Under the pieces are notes generated by a model. That model was given only the letters and a program-made list of their open reading frames with translations, ran no database searches and was not told the DNA's origin. From NCBI GenBank assembly GCA_017507005.1, contig JAFWBT010000025.1, positions 1 through 64,000 on the forward strand: 64,000 bases of DNA, read 5' to 3'. This DNA is from Clostridia bacterium (lineage in GTDB: Bacteria > Bacillota > Clostridia > Christensenellales > Borkfalkiaceae). The position numbers and the translations under genes are program-made. How positions within the stretch are numbered: the first letter of the stretch is position 1; the number at the start of each line of letters is the position of its first letter. This document shows, in pieces, positions 18,572 through 25,990 of the stretch.

Positions 18572-18601
18572 AAAGGATAGGCAAAACGCCTATCCTTTTT
18601 T
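18571..18601 (+). terminator. Terminator of the tRNA cluster
   Basis: The stem AAAGGATAGGC / GCCTATCCTTT with a five-base loop and T-run follows tRNA-Glu by three bases. Confidence 0.85.
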
Positions 18602-18604
18602 GCT

Positions 18605-18713
18605 GTATGTTCCCCGTGCGGGAAGTACGAAGAACCCATTGGTTCGTGCGAGGAGAAAACTCTGTTTTCGACGACACTCTCCGAGAGGTCTCCGCTCGCG
18701 GAGTATCGGAGAT
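18605..18713 (+). other. Highly structured non-coding segment of unknown nature
   Basis: Between the tRNA terminator and the second tRNA-Glu tail the sequence can fold into a chain of hairpins: TTCCC/GGGAA, ACGAA...AACC/GGTT...CGT, GGAGA/TCTCC and nested CTCCGA(CTCCGC/GCGGAG)TCGGAG. No convincing gene or ribosome site is present. It shares GGTTCGTGCGAG and a following CGACACT with the minus-strand element at 52171-52250. Confidence 0.45.
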
Positions 18714-18734
18714 TCCCGTACGGGTCACCAGTAA
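18714..18734 (+). repeat. tRNA-Glu 3'-end direct repeat, copy 2
   Basis: Exact 21-base copy of 18551-18571, without the rest of a tRNA upstream. It borders the AT-rich trk pocket. Confidence 0.75.
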
Positions 18735-18750
18735 CAACCTAAATCGAACC
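18735..18750 (+). repeat. Left 16-bp inverted repeat of the trk pocket
   Basis: CAACCTAAATCGAACC is matched exactly, in inverse orientation, by 21168-21183, so the two copies enclose trkH and trkA. Confidence 0.8.
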
Positions 18751-18785
18751 CCTCAATTAGAGGGTGGACGGTTTGGGTTGTTTCA
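18735..18785 (+). terminator. Long hairpin with G-U pairs, terminator-like
   Basis: CAACCTAAATCG...CCCTC can pair, with several G-U pairs, to GAGGGTGGACGGTTTGGGTTG around an AATTA loop; TTTCATTTT follows. The left 16-bp repeat forms its 5' arm. Confidence 0.55.
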
Positions 18786-18803
18786 TTTTCTAAAATAGTT
18801 TTT

Positions 18804-18840
18804 AAGGCGTTTCCTTTTGGCTTGGGAACGCTTTTCTTTT
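18804..18840 (+). terminator. Second terminator-like hairpin
   Basis: GGCGTTTCC pairs with GGGAACGCTT (one G-U pair), followed by a T-rich run. From 18841 to 19079 I see no gene; the stretch holds short inverted repeats but no known RNA motif. Confidence 0.55.
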
Positions 18841-19079
18841 TGTCTTGAATAAATACCTACCCTATATAAAATCGTGCTAAAAACGGCGGTTTATGCCGCG
18901 AAAGACTCTTGACAAGAGAAAGGAGTGTGTTAAGCTATTCCTGCCAAAGGCAACAAAAAAGCCCCCACGGGGCGTTGGTAGTTGGCTCTTTTAAGCCTTT
19001 ACAACGCACTCCGCAGAGGCTCTTGTATAATACAAGCGCACGCCGTAGTGCCATTTTTAGTTTTTATCCCCTTAAAGAC

Positions 19080-19108
19080 TTGAAATATATCTTGAATTGT
19101 GTTATAAT
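19080..19108 (+). promoter_or_regulatory. Promoter of trkH-trkA
   Basis: TTGAAA, 17 bases, TATAAT; transcription would begin about 28 bases before the trkH start codon. Confidence 0.75.
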
Positions 19109-19142
19109 AAAAATACTAAATCTCATCTCAAAAAAATCGATT

Positions 19143-20501
19143 ATGAAAAAACATAAATTAAAACTTTCAACAACCCAAGTCATTATGTTAAGTTTTCTAT
19201 TTGTAATATTGATAGGTAGCCTATTGCTTGCTTTGCCTATCAGTTCAAAAAATGGAAAAGCTGTTCCGTATATCGACGCATTATTTACGGCAACCACTTC
19301 AACTTGCGTGACTGGATTGGTTACGTTGCCGACTGTTACGACTTGGAGTGTTTTTGGACAAATCGTCATTTTGCTTTTAATACAAGTAGGCGGACTTGGT
19401 ATTATTACCGTAATTACTGGGTTAACGGTGGCGTTGCACCGTAAAATAGGATTAAAAGATAGTAGATTGATTAGTGATTCATTCAATCTTACTTCTTTAT
19501 CAGGGCTTGCAGCTTTTGTTAAAAAAGTTATTCTTGGCACGCTTATTATTGAAGGGGTTGGAGCGGTGCTTTATATGATTGTATTTATCCCCGACTTTGG
19601 GGTAAAAGGAATTTGGCTTTCAATATTCAATTCAATTTCCGCTTTTTGCAATGCAGGTATTGATATAATAGCCGAAAACAGCTTGTGTAATTATGCGCTA
19701 AATCCTTTAATCAATACCATTACAAGTCTTTTAATTATTTTGGGAGGTATTGGCTATATCGTTTGGTGGGATATAATACGCGTATTAAAAAATGTTAGAA
19801 AAGAAAAAGTAAAATGCTTGAAACGGTTGACATTACATAGTAAAATTGCATTATCGGCAACGCTGATTCTTATTTTTGGGGGAGCTGTTGCAATTTTTAT
19901 ATTAGAGTATAATAACCCCTTAACTATAGCAAATTATTCGCTCTTTGATAAAATTCAAATATCGTTTTTTCAATCTATCACAACAAGAACAGCAGGTTTT
20001 GCAACAATACCGCAAGAAAATTTAACAAATGCCACAGCAATTCTTTGCTTATTTTTAATGTTTATCGGCGGTTCGCCTGTAGGAACGGCTGGCGGTATAA
20101 AAACAGTTACAATCGTCGTATTATTTGCTACTGCATATTCGGCAATTAAAAACAAGAATGAAGTAGTGTTGTTTAATAGAAATTTATCAAGACAAATCAC
20201 AAAGAAAGCGGTTGCGGTTGCAAGTATGTCCTTTTCGATTGTTTTTATATCAACTGTTTTGCTTGCTGCTGTCACCAACGCACTAGCTCTTGATATAATT
20301 TATGAAACCGTAAGCGCAACGGCAACGGTTGGATTGTCAAGAAATCTCACACCGTATTTAGGTCTTTTAGGGAAGCTTATCATTATCGTTACAATGTATT
20401 TGGGGAGAATTGGACCTATTTCTTTGGCTATTGCATTTAATTCAAAGGAAGAAACAGGAAATATTGTTAAAAATCCTACCGAGGAAATAAGTGTAGGTTG
20501 A
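19143..20501 (+). CDS. TrkH/KtrB-family potassium uptake channel subunit
   Basis: A 452-residue membrane protein that forms the ion path of a Trk/Ktr potassium uptake system. The four pore-loop signatures with their selectivity glycines are all visible: TSTCVTGLVT (near residue 62), SAFCNAGID (about 174), TTRTAGFATI (about 283) and SATATVGLSRN (about 397), each between pairs of hydrophobic helices. ATG at 19143 starts the usual KLKLSTTQVIMLSF N-terminus; the longer open frame back to 18909 crosses the promoter and was rejected. No Shine-Dalgarno sequence is visible, unusual in this window. trkA follows after 13 bases. The pair is AT-richer than its flanks and is enclosed by 16-bp inverted repeats. 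Confidence 0.92.
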   Translation: MKKHKLKLSTTQVIMLSFLFVILIGSLLLALPISSKNGKAVPYIDALFTATTSTCVTGLVTLPTVTTWSVFGQIVILLLIQVGGLGIITVITGLTVALHRKIGLKDSRLISDSFNLTSLSGLAAFVKKVILGTLIIEGVGAVLYMIVFIPDFGVKGIWLSIFNSISAFCNAGIDIIAENSLCNYALNPLINTITSLLIILGGIGYIVWWDIIRVLKNVRKEKVKCLKRLTLHSKIALSATLILIFGGAVAIFILEYNNPLTIANYSLFDKIQISFFQSITTRTAGFATIPQENLTNATAILCLFLMFIGGSPVGTAGGIKTVTIVVLFATAYSAIKNKNEVVLFNRNLSRQITKKAVAVASMSFSIVFISTVLLAAVTNALALDIIYETVSATATVGLSRNLTPYLGLLGKLIIIVTMYLGRIGPISLAIAFNSKEETGNIVKNPTEEISVG

Positions 20502-20514
20502 AAAGGAGTATGAT

Positions 20515-21165
20515 ATGAGTATCCATAAATCTTATGCCGTATTTGGTCTTGGACGCTATGGTTTAGCCGTAGCAAAAGAACTTGTGAATAATGGAGTTGA
20601 AGTTTTGGCTGTGGATTTAGATGAATCTATTGTCAATTCCGCTATTGCGGATATTCCTTTCTGCAAATGTGCAGACGTAACTAATTTAGAAGTAATTAAA
20701 CAACTTGGTATCGCCAATATGGACGTTGTTATTATTGCTATGGCAAATAACCTTGAGGCAAGCGTTATGGCGGTAATGCTGTGTAAAGAAGTCGGTGTAA
20801 ATACAGTAATCGCAAAATGTGCAAATGAAGTACATAAAAAGATTTTAAGTAAGGTAGGAGCGGATAAAGTGGTATTTCCTGAATGTGAATCAGGAATACG
20901 CCTCGCAAAAAATCTTTTGAGTTCAGGCTTTGTTGATGTTATCGAATTATCCCACGACGTATCTTTGATAGAGCTTGAAGTTAAGTCCGAATGGGTAGAT
21001 AAAACGCTTATTGAATTAAATTTGCGTAAAAAATATTCTATCAACGTAATTGCAATTCGACAAGAAAATAATTTAGAAATCAATATTGATCCCACTATAA
21101 AGTTGGCGAAGAATATGCAACTTGTAGTTATTACAAACACTTCAAAAATAAGCAAGTTAAAATAA
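20515..21165 (+). CDS. TrkA/KtrA-type regulatory NAD-binding subunit
   Basis: A 216-residue cytoplasmic RCK protein that gates the TrkH partner. The N-terminal Rossmann part has GLGRYGLAVAKEL at residues 10-22 and an acidic end of strand 2 (VDLDE); the C-terminal 80 residues form the RCK_C domain (VSLIELEVKSEWVDKTLIELNLRKKYSINVIAIR in shape). One RCK unit of this length is typical of KtrA and of clostridial TrkA. AAAGGAG lies eight bases before the ATG. It forms an operon with the channel gene. Ligand control by NAD, ATP or c-di-AMP is known for the family, not shown here. Confidence 0.92.
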   Translation: MSIHKSYAVFGLGRYGLAVAKELVNNGVEVLAVDLDESIVNSAIADIPFCKCADVTNLEVIKQLGIANMDVVIIAMANNLEASVMAVMLCKEVGVNTVIAKCANEVHKKILSKVGADKVVFPECESGIRLAKNLLSSGFVDVIELSHDVSLIELEVKSEWVDKTLIELNLRKKYSINVIAIRQENNLEINIDPTIKLAKNMQLVVITNTSKISKLK

Positions 21166-21167
21166 AA

Positions 21168-21183
21168 GGTTCGATTTAGGTTG
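21168..21183 (-). repeat. Right 16-bp inverted repeat of the trk pocket
   Basis: GGTTCGATTTAGGTTG is the exact reverse complement of 18735-18750 and starts three bases after the trkA stop codon. No other trace of the tRNA-Glu tail is seen here. Confidence 0.8.
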
Positions 21184-21218
21184 ATTAAAGAGCACACCCA
21201 AAGCATATCCTCATCAGC

Positions 21219-21247
21219 TTGACTTTATAGTAGAATCGTGCTATAAT
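21219..21247 (+). promoter_or_regulatory. Promoter of the SGNH esterase gene
   Basis: TTGACT, 17 bases ending in TGC, TATAAT: a consensus-like promoter with extended -10. Confidence 0.8.
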
Positions 21248-21270
21248 ACCAAAAAAACGAGGTAATGTAT

Positions 21271-22335
21271 ATGGCTTTACGAGATGCGGCGGCTATCGAT
21301 AAAAATTTTTCAACGCCAAAAACGGTTCAAAAAGACGGCTTGACGTATTATAACGCCAACGACCTCAGCGTTCACGGCGTACAGCTTATCGACGAGATTT
21401 ATCGCAGAATGCCCTACGACCAAGCCAAAAAAATAAGCGACGCGGTGGCGATGATTTCCTCTGAGTGTGCAGGCGGCAGAATCCGTTTTGTCACCGACAG
21501 CCCCTATATCGCTATCTTCGCGAAATACCGTTCGGTGTCCAAAGTACCAAACTATTCCTACACCGCTACGCTGGGTTTCGACCTCTATTCCCAAGAACGC
21601 TATATCGGCTGTTTCGTGCCCGCTATGGACACAATGGACTGTTTTGAGAGCGTTTTGGACGTAGACAATGGCAGCGCTGATAACAGCGGCGCGCGCGTGT
21701 ATACGTTAAATTTTCCGATATGCAGCGAAGTGAGCGAACTGTATATCGGCGTAAAACAAGGCAGTATTCTTGACAAAGCGCCCGACTACGCTATAAAAAA
21801 CCCTATCGTTTTTTACGGCTCTTCCACGACACAAGGCGCGTGCGCCTCTCGACCTGGGAACACGTATGAAAACATCCTCAGCCGCAAGCTCGATTGCAAT
21901 TATCTCAATCTTGGTTTTTGGGGCAACGCTGTGGGCGAAGCAGAAATGGCGAATTACATAGCAGGGCTTGAAATGTCCGCTTTTGTGTACGATTACGATT
22001 ATAACGCGCCGAGTGCCGAACATTTGGCGGCGACGCACGAAAAAATGTTCCAAATCATACGCGAACGTCAGCCAAACTTGCCTATCGTTATCCTCTCTGC
22101 GCCCAAATTTTACCTTAATGAAACGGACGAACAGCGCCGCGCTATCATAGAAAACACCTATCAAAACGCCGTACGCCGCGGCGATACGCGCGTGCGATTT
22201 ATTGCAGGGTCGACTATGCTTGAAAGCGTGAAAGATACGGCTTTGGCGGATAATATCCACCCTGGCGACAGCGGTTTTGTCTGCATAGCGGAACACGTCC
22301 ACGAGGCTTTACAAGACCTTTTCCGTCAAAACTAA
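21271..22335 (+). CDS. SGNH/GDSL hydrolase with GxDLY N-terminal domain
   Basis: A 354-residue enzyme, probably a carbohydrate or acyl esterase. The N-terminal beta domain has the GFDLYS motif (near residue 107) that names the GxDLY family; the SGNH domain begins at FYGSSTTQGACA (near residue 188), where the first serine is the nucleophile, continues with NLGFWGNAVGE and ends with IHPGDSGF carrying the catalytic Asp/His pair, shared by many glycan deacetylases of gut bacteria. No signal peptide, so it acts inside the cell. Two ATG codons lie six bases apart; the second has GAGG at proper spacing. The gene has its own promoter and terminator. Confidence 0.82.
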   Translation: MALRDAAAIDKNFSTPKTVQKDGLTYYNANDLSVHGVQLIDEIYRRMPYDQAKKISDAVAMISSECAGGRIRFVTDSPYIAIFAKYRSVSKVPNYSYTATLGFDLYSQERYIGCFVPAMDTMDCFESVLDVDNGSADNSGARVYTLNFPICSEVSELYIGVKQGSILDKAPDYAIKNPIVFYGSSTTQGACASRPGNTYENILSRKLDCNYLNLGFWGNAVGEAEMANYIAGLEMSAFVYDYDYNAPSAEHLAATHEKMFQIIRERQPNLPIVILSAPKFYLNETDEQRRAIIENTYQNAVRRGDTRVRFIAGSTMLESVKDTALADNIHPGDSGFVCIAEHVHEALQDLFRQN

Positions 22336-22351
22336 TTTTCAATCGACGTTA

Positions 22352-22386
22352 TAAAAAGCACAGGAATTTTTCCTGTGCTTTTTCTT
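22352..22386. terminator. Terminator after the SGNH gene
   Basis: The stem AAAAGCACAGGAA / TTCCTGTGCTTTT, flanked by A and T runs, sits between the esterase and the convergent rhamnosidase relic. Confidence 0.88.
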
Positions 22387-22829
22387 TTAAGAAAACTCCA
22401 ACGCATATACGCCTGAGCCAAGCCGCAACACCGTGCCTTTTTTGACAGTTTTTACGATTTCTATTTCTTCCAGCTCCGTCACGCGCGTTCCGTTTTCGTA
22501 TATATCCGCCGCGTTTTCCACGGGCAAATACACCATCGCCGTCGTATTGAACGGAATTTCAACGTTTAATAGGATTTTTCCCTCTCGGCGTTGCCAACGA
22601 CAAGCCGCCTTGCCGCTTTGCAGTATCGTATGCGCGCCTGCCGTATCGCAGCCAAAGGTCTTACCCGAATCCCACACCTGTTCGTGCCCTTTTTCACTAC
22701 GATTTGATAAGCCGATTGCCGAAGATTTCTCTCTAAACTTTCCACCGACCAGCTAAAACGCACCCTATCGCACGAAACGCAAATCGGGTTGTCTTAGTAT
22801 TCCATTTTTAGATTTTGTACCGCAAGCAT
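22387..22829 (-). pseudogene. Remnant of an alpha-L-rhamnosidase (GH78) gene
   Basis: The minus strand starts with AGGAGG and ATG (22829), and the frames read MLAVQNLKMEY, stop, then NPICVSCDRVRFSWSVES in another frame, then LRQSAYQIVV, and after a further shift VWDSGKTFG. This order (NLKxEY, NPxG, RFSWxxES, QxAYxIxV, VWDSGK) is the beginning of GH78 rhamnosidases. The next 60 codons are the other end of the same family (IPFNTTAMVYLP...LGSGVYALEF). The whole catalytic middle, more than 700 residues in intact members, is missing. An internal deletion plus at least two frame breaks make it a pseudogene. It lies beside an esterase and a sugar-type MFS carrier, perhaps a decayed rhamnose-polymer locus. 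Confidence 0.75.
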
Positions 22830-22911
22830 ACGAGCCTCCTAAAATACCTTTTCATTGTATCATCCCACGTAAAAAATGTCAATACTTTTTCATTTTTCCG
22901 CCCTCTAAAAC

Positions 22912-22940
22912 TTGACTTAAAAAAACGCTTGTGCTACAAT
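22912..22940 (+). promoter_or_regulatory. Promoter of the MFS gene
   Basis: TTGACT, 17 bases ending in TGC, TACAAT; 32 bases before the start codon. Confidence 0.78.
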
Positions 22941-22972
22941 ACCCCTATCGTGTATTTTACGAGGTTTTACGT

Positions 22973-24244
22973 ATGAAAACGAACAAATTCAGAAGAACAA
23001 AATTCGCGTGTTATTCCGCGTATTTTACGATGTCGTCTATCTTTTGTTTACCGCCGCTTCTTTTCGTGACGCTGCAAAATACGTACGGCATTTCCTATAC
23101 ACTGCTCGGTACGTTGGTATTGACGAATTTTTGCACGCAGCTGACGGTGGATCTCATCTTCACCTTTTTTGCTAAAAAATTCAACGTGAAAAAGGTCGTA
23201 AGAATTATGCCCGTCATCACTTCGTTCGGGCTATTCCTTTACGCCTTTATCCCCACGTTTTTCCCTGCCTACGCCTACGCAGGTTTGCTGGCAGGCACGA
23301 TTATTTTCTCCGTTTCCGCAGGGCTTTCCGAGGTACTCCTCAGCCCGACGATTGCGGCAATCCCTTCCGACGATCCGCAAAAGGATATGAGCCTTTTGCA
23401 CTCCCTTTACGCGTTCGGCGTATTCACCGTCGTCGTAATATCCACCCTTTTCCTTAAACTATTCGGCACGGAAAACTGGGCGTATCTCACCCTCTTTTTC
23501 TCGCTCCTGCCCCTTATTTCGGCGGTCTTGTTTATGATGTCCCCTATGCCCGATATGGACGTATCGAATACTGGCGCAGGGCTAGAAGGCACGAAACGAA
23601 GAACGATTGGCACGGCGCTGTGCGTGGCTTGTATTTTCTTTGGCAGCTGTGCGGAAAACGTTATGTCCAACTGGCTGTCGAGCTATATGGAAAACGCCCT
23701 GCATATCAACAAAGCCGTCGGGGATATCCTCGGCGTGGCAACGTTTGCTATCCTTTTGGGGCTTTCCCGTATCGGCTATGCTAAATTCGGCAAAAAGATT
23801 ATGCCCGTGCTCCTTATCGGTATGATCGGCGCAACGGCGTGCTATCTTATCGCAGGGCTGGCTGCGGGTGTAGTTCTGCCCTTTATCGCCTGCATTCTGA
23901 CGGGTATTTTTATCGCAATGCTCTGGCCGGGCACGCTGATTGCTATGGAAGAAAACGTACCGGGCGTCGGCGTTACGGCATACGCGTTAATGGCGTCGGG
24001 CGGTGACTTCGGCGCGGCGGTTGCGCCACAGCTAATGGGTATCGTCGTAGACAAAATTTCCGCCAGCTCGCTCGCGGCAAAGCTCAGCACGACGCTCCAT
24101 TTATCCGCCGAACAAATCGGTATGAAAGCAGGTATGTTGGTGAGCGCTATCTTCCCCTTAATCGGGATTGTCATCGTGCTCATTATGATACGCTATTTCA
24201 AGAATTCCAAGGCGCAAGCAAAGATATTGCCTTTGGAAAAATAA
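22973..24244 (+). CDS. MFS transporter, possibly for a sugar
   Basis: A 423-residue membrane carrier with about twelve hydrophobic helices in two groups, the first beginning CYSAYFTMSSIFCLPPLLFV and the second IGTALCVACIFFGSCAENVM. The layout resembles fucose-permease-like and other sugar MFS families of Clostridia, but no substrate signature is certain. The frame is open 14 codons upstream; ATG at 22973 has GAGG at eight bases and is preferred. It has its own promoter and terminator and lies next to the rhamnosidase relic, which may suggest a deoxysugar substrate; this is inference. Confidence 0.8.
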   Translation: MKTNKFRRTKFACYSAYFTMSSIFCLPPLLFVTLQNTYGISYTLLGTLVLTNFCTQLTVDLIFTFFAKKFNVKKVVRIMPVITSFGLFLYAFIPTFFPAYAYAGLLAGTIIFSVSAGLSEVLLSPTIAAIPSDDPQKDMSLLHSLYAFGVFTVVVISTLFLKLFGTENWAYLTLFFSLLPLISAVLFMMSPMPDMDVSNTGAGLEGTKRRTIGTALCVACIFFGSCAENVMSNWLSSYMENALHINKAVGDILGVATFAILLGLSRIGYAKFGKKIMPVLLIGMIGATACYLIAGLAAGVVLPFIACILTGIFIAMLWPGTLIAMEENVPGVGVTAYALMASGGDFGAAVAPQLMGIVVDKISASSLAAKLSTTLHLSAEQIGMKAGMLVSAIFPLIGIVIVLIMIRYFKNSKAQAKILPLEK

Positions 24245-24257
24245 CACTTTTTAACGA

Positions 24258-24294
24258 TAAAAAAGTACGGGTGTTTCGCCCGTACTTTTCTTTA
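24258..24294. terminator. Terminator after the MFS gene
   Basis: The stem AAAAGTACGGG / CCCGTACTTTT with a seven-base loop; it can act on both converging genes. Confidence 0.88.
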
Positions 24295-24325
24295 TTTTTA
24301 CGTTGTTCTCGTTTGCTATTTGCGC

Positions 24326-25603
24326 TCAATCGTTGCAGGTAAAATCGCTGGAATTTGCGGCGTTGGGTTTACGTCCCACCGTCGTATTATCCTCACGGCG
24401 ATTGCGAAGTTCTGGCACGGGGCTAGGCGCTACCTGATAGCGATAATCCGCGCCCCTGCGGCGAATAAACGTTTCTATCGTGCAATGGGACGGCACGATT
24501 TGCGGCGTGGGATTGGTGATTTTTTGGAAACGAAAGAAATCCGCGTCCGAGGGCAAATCCTTTACGCGCACGTACTTTTCTTTTAAGGACGTATACTGCA
24601 CCGTTTCACCTAATATTTTTCGCACGTAATCGATATTCTCGTGCAAAGAAATCGGCTCGGGGAAGGTACCGTCTTTGATGACCTCTTGCCACTCTTTCCC
24701 CTCGTATTTTTTCAAAAGCTCTGCCGCCTTATGCAGGTGGGATATCTCCATTGCCAAGTTTTCTTCCCACAGCTTTTTCACGTACCCGTCCGTTTCCGTC
24801 ATATAGCACGACCAGTATAAATAGCACTCGCAATATTCGTGCCAAAGCAACATTTCCAACCACGTTGCGTTGGGATCCATTAACGATTCGTACTGCGTTA
24901 CGTGCTCCTCTTCGACAAGCGCAATCTCTTGATAGAGTTTTCTGCCCATATCCGAACAAGCAAAATTCGTAATATTCATATAATAATTCATTGTTTGCTG
25001 TTCCGCCGCCGTAATAATCATCGTGGACAACACTGTTTGTACGTCCGAATTTTTCGCGTCGATACTGCGTTTTACGTTATCCTTGGGATAGCGGTGATGT
25101 GCAATCGTCGGACGCCCGGGCATTATCTCCGTATACCGCCCCACGAGCCATTCCGCTGCCAAACCTTGCTCCATCTCCAAAAGATTTGCATATCTGTACA
25201 AGTGATCAAAATCTTCCAAAAGCGCAAAATCTAACGCCGTTTTTACGTTACAATCCAGCTCACGTTTGGCAAGCTCTGCCGTGAGATCGACGGCGAGCTG
25301 TTCGTACGAAATGGTATGCTCTAACGGCGTTTCGTTGATCGGCTTTAATAAAGAAATCTTCAACTGTTGCTGTTTTTCCACTTCGCGCGTGAGCGCTAAT
25401 TCTCGACGCAGGTCGTTATCGCAGGTGTGCCGTGCGAACTGATGCGAAAACCAATTCGCCTCAAATTCCGTACCGTTCATAAGAATAATACGCGTTTTGG
25501 TATACGGATCGACCTCGCGCTTGTTGTAGGATTTTGGATACAGCTGTTGCCAATCTTGCAACGCCTTTTCGATAGAACAGGGTTTTTCGTTAAATGGATT
25601 CAT
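24326..25603 (-). CDS. Ferritin-like domain protein of unknown function
   Basis: About 425 residues, soluble, without signal or membrane helix. Residues 105-340 are strongly helical with pairs that could bind a di-metal centre: DFALLEDFDHLYRYANLLEMEQ, VEEEHVTQYESL, WHEYCECYLYWSCY and ENLAMEISHLHKAAELL, in the spirit of E...ExxH helix bundles. The N-terminus (NRMNGTEFEANWFSHQFARH-like) and the Pro/Arg-rich C-terminal 60 residues are unrecognised. GTG at 25612 is in frame, but ATG at 25603 has AAGGAG at eight bases. The gene is single, near spoIVA. A ferritin-like fold is my reading of the helix pattern; the family name and role are unknown. Confidence 0.65.
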   Translation of the reverse strand: MNPFNEKPCSIEKALQDWQQLYPKSYNKREVDPYTKTRIILMNGTEFEANWFSHQFARHTCDNDLRRELALTREVEKQQQLKISLLKPINETPLEHTISYEQLAVDLTAELAKRELDCNVKTALDFALLEDFDHLYRYANLLEMEQGLAAEWLVGRYTEIMPGRPTIAHHRYPKDNVKRSIDAKNSDVQTVLSTMIITAAEQQTMNYYMNITNFACSDMGRKLYQEIALVEEEHVTQYESLMDPNATWLEMLLWHEYCECYLYWSCYMTETDGYVKKLWEENLAMEISHLHKAAELLKKYEGKEWQEVIKDGTFPEPISLHENIDYVRKILGETVQYTSLKEKYVRVKDLPSDADFFRFQKITNPTPQIVPSHCTIETFIRRRGADYRYQVAPSPVPELRNRREDNTTVGRKPNAANSSDFTCND

Positions 25604-25727
25604 GGGGTTCACTCCTTGTTTTTATTTCATAAATAGAGTATGCGCAAAAGGTATTTTTTGTATACTTTCGCTGCGTTTTCACCTCTACTTTTCCGCCGTA
25701 TAACAATATCCGCAAACTTTTTTCATA

Positions 25728-25756
25728 GAAAAACGCAACCTTACGGCTGCGTTTCT
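25728..25756 (-). terminator. Terminator overlapping the end of the 47-residue gene
   Basis: AAACGCAGCC pairs with GGTTGCGTTT around GTAA, and a T-run follows in minus orientation; the gene's stop codon lies in the loop. Confidence 0.7.
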
Positions 25757-25884
25757 TTTTCGTTTTCTTCCCTTTTCTCCGCGACGGTATCTATCGCGTT
25801 CGCCTTTAACGAGGACACGTATTTCGCGTATTCCTCCTCCGTGATTTTTCGCACTTTGTCTTTCTTTTTCGACGACCTACTCAT
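25741..25884 (-). CDS. Small charged protein, 47 residues
   Basis: Reads MSRSSKKKDKVRKITEEEY to EENEKETQP: basic at the start, acidic at the end, probably one helix. CGGAGGAG lies seven bases before the ATG at 25884, a strong ribosome site, and a terminator overlaps its stop, which together argue for a real gene. It follows spoIVA in transcription order after about 105 bases. No family recognised. Confidence 0.6.
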   Translation of the reverse strand: MSRSSKKKDKVRKITEEEYAKYVSSLKANAIDTVAEKREENEKETQP

Positions 25885-25990
25885 ACAAGACTCCTCCGTT
25901 TTCGGAATTTGTAATGAGTATGCCCGAGTACGCGGCATTTTATTCCCTTAACGCTGTTAAATTCCGCTCGGCTATCGCAAAAATCGCCTC

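Noticed and set aside
18714..18730. A second tRNA-Glu gene
   Set aside because: Only the last 17-21 bases match; no acceptor 5' strand, D-arm or anticodon arm precedes them.
18841..19079. c-di-AMP (ydaO-type) riboswitch before the potassium genes
   Set aside because: The core motifs are not visible and the trk promoter lies downstream of this segment.
18909..19142. Upstream extension of the trkH frame by 78 codons
   Set aside because: The extension crosses a good promoter (19080-19108), has no ribosome site and no resemblance to TrkH N-termini.
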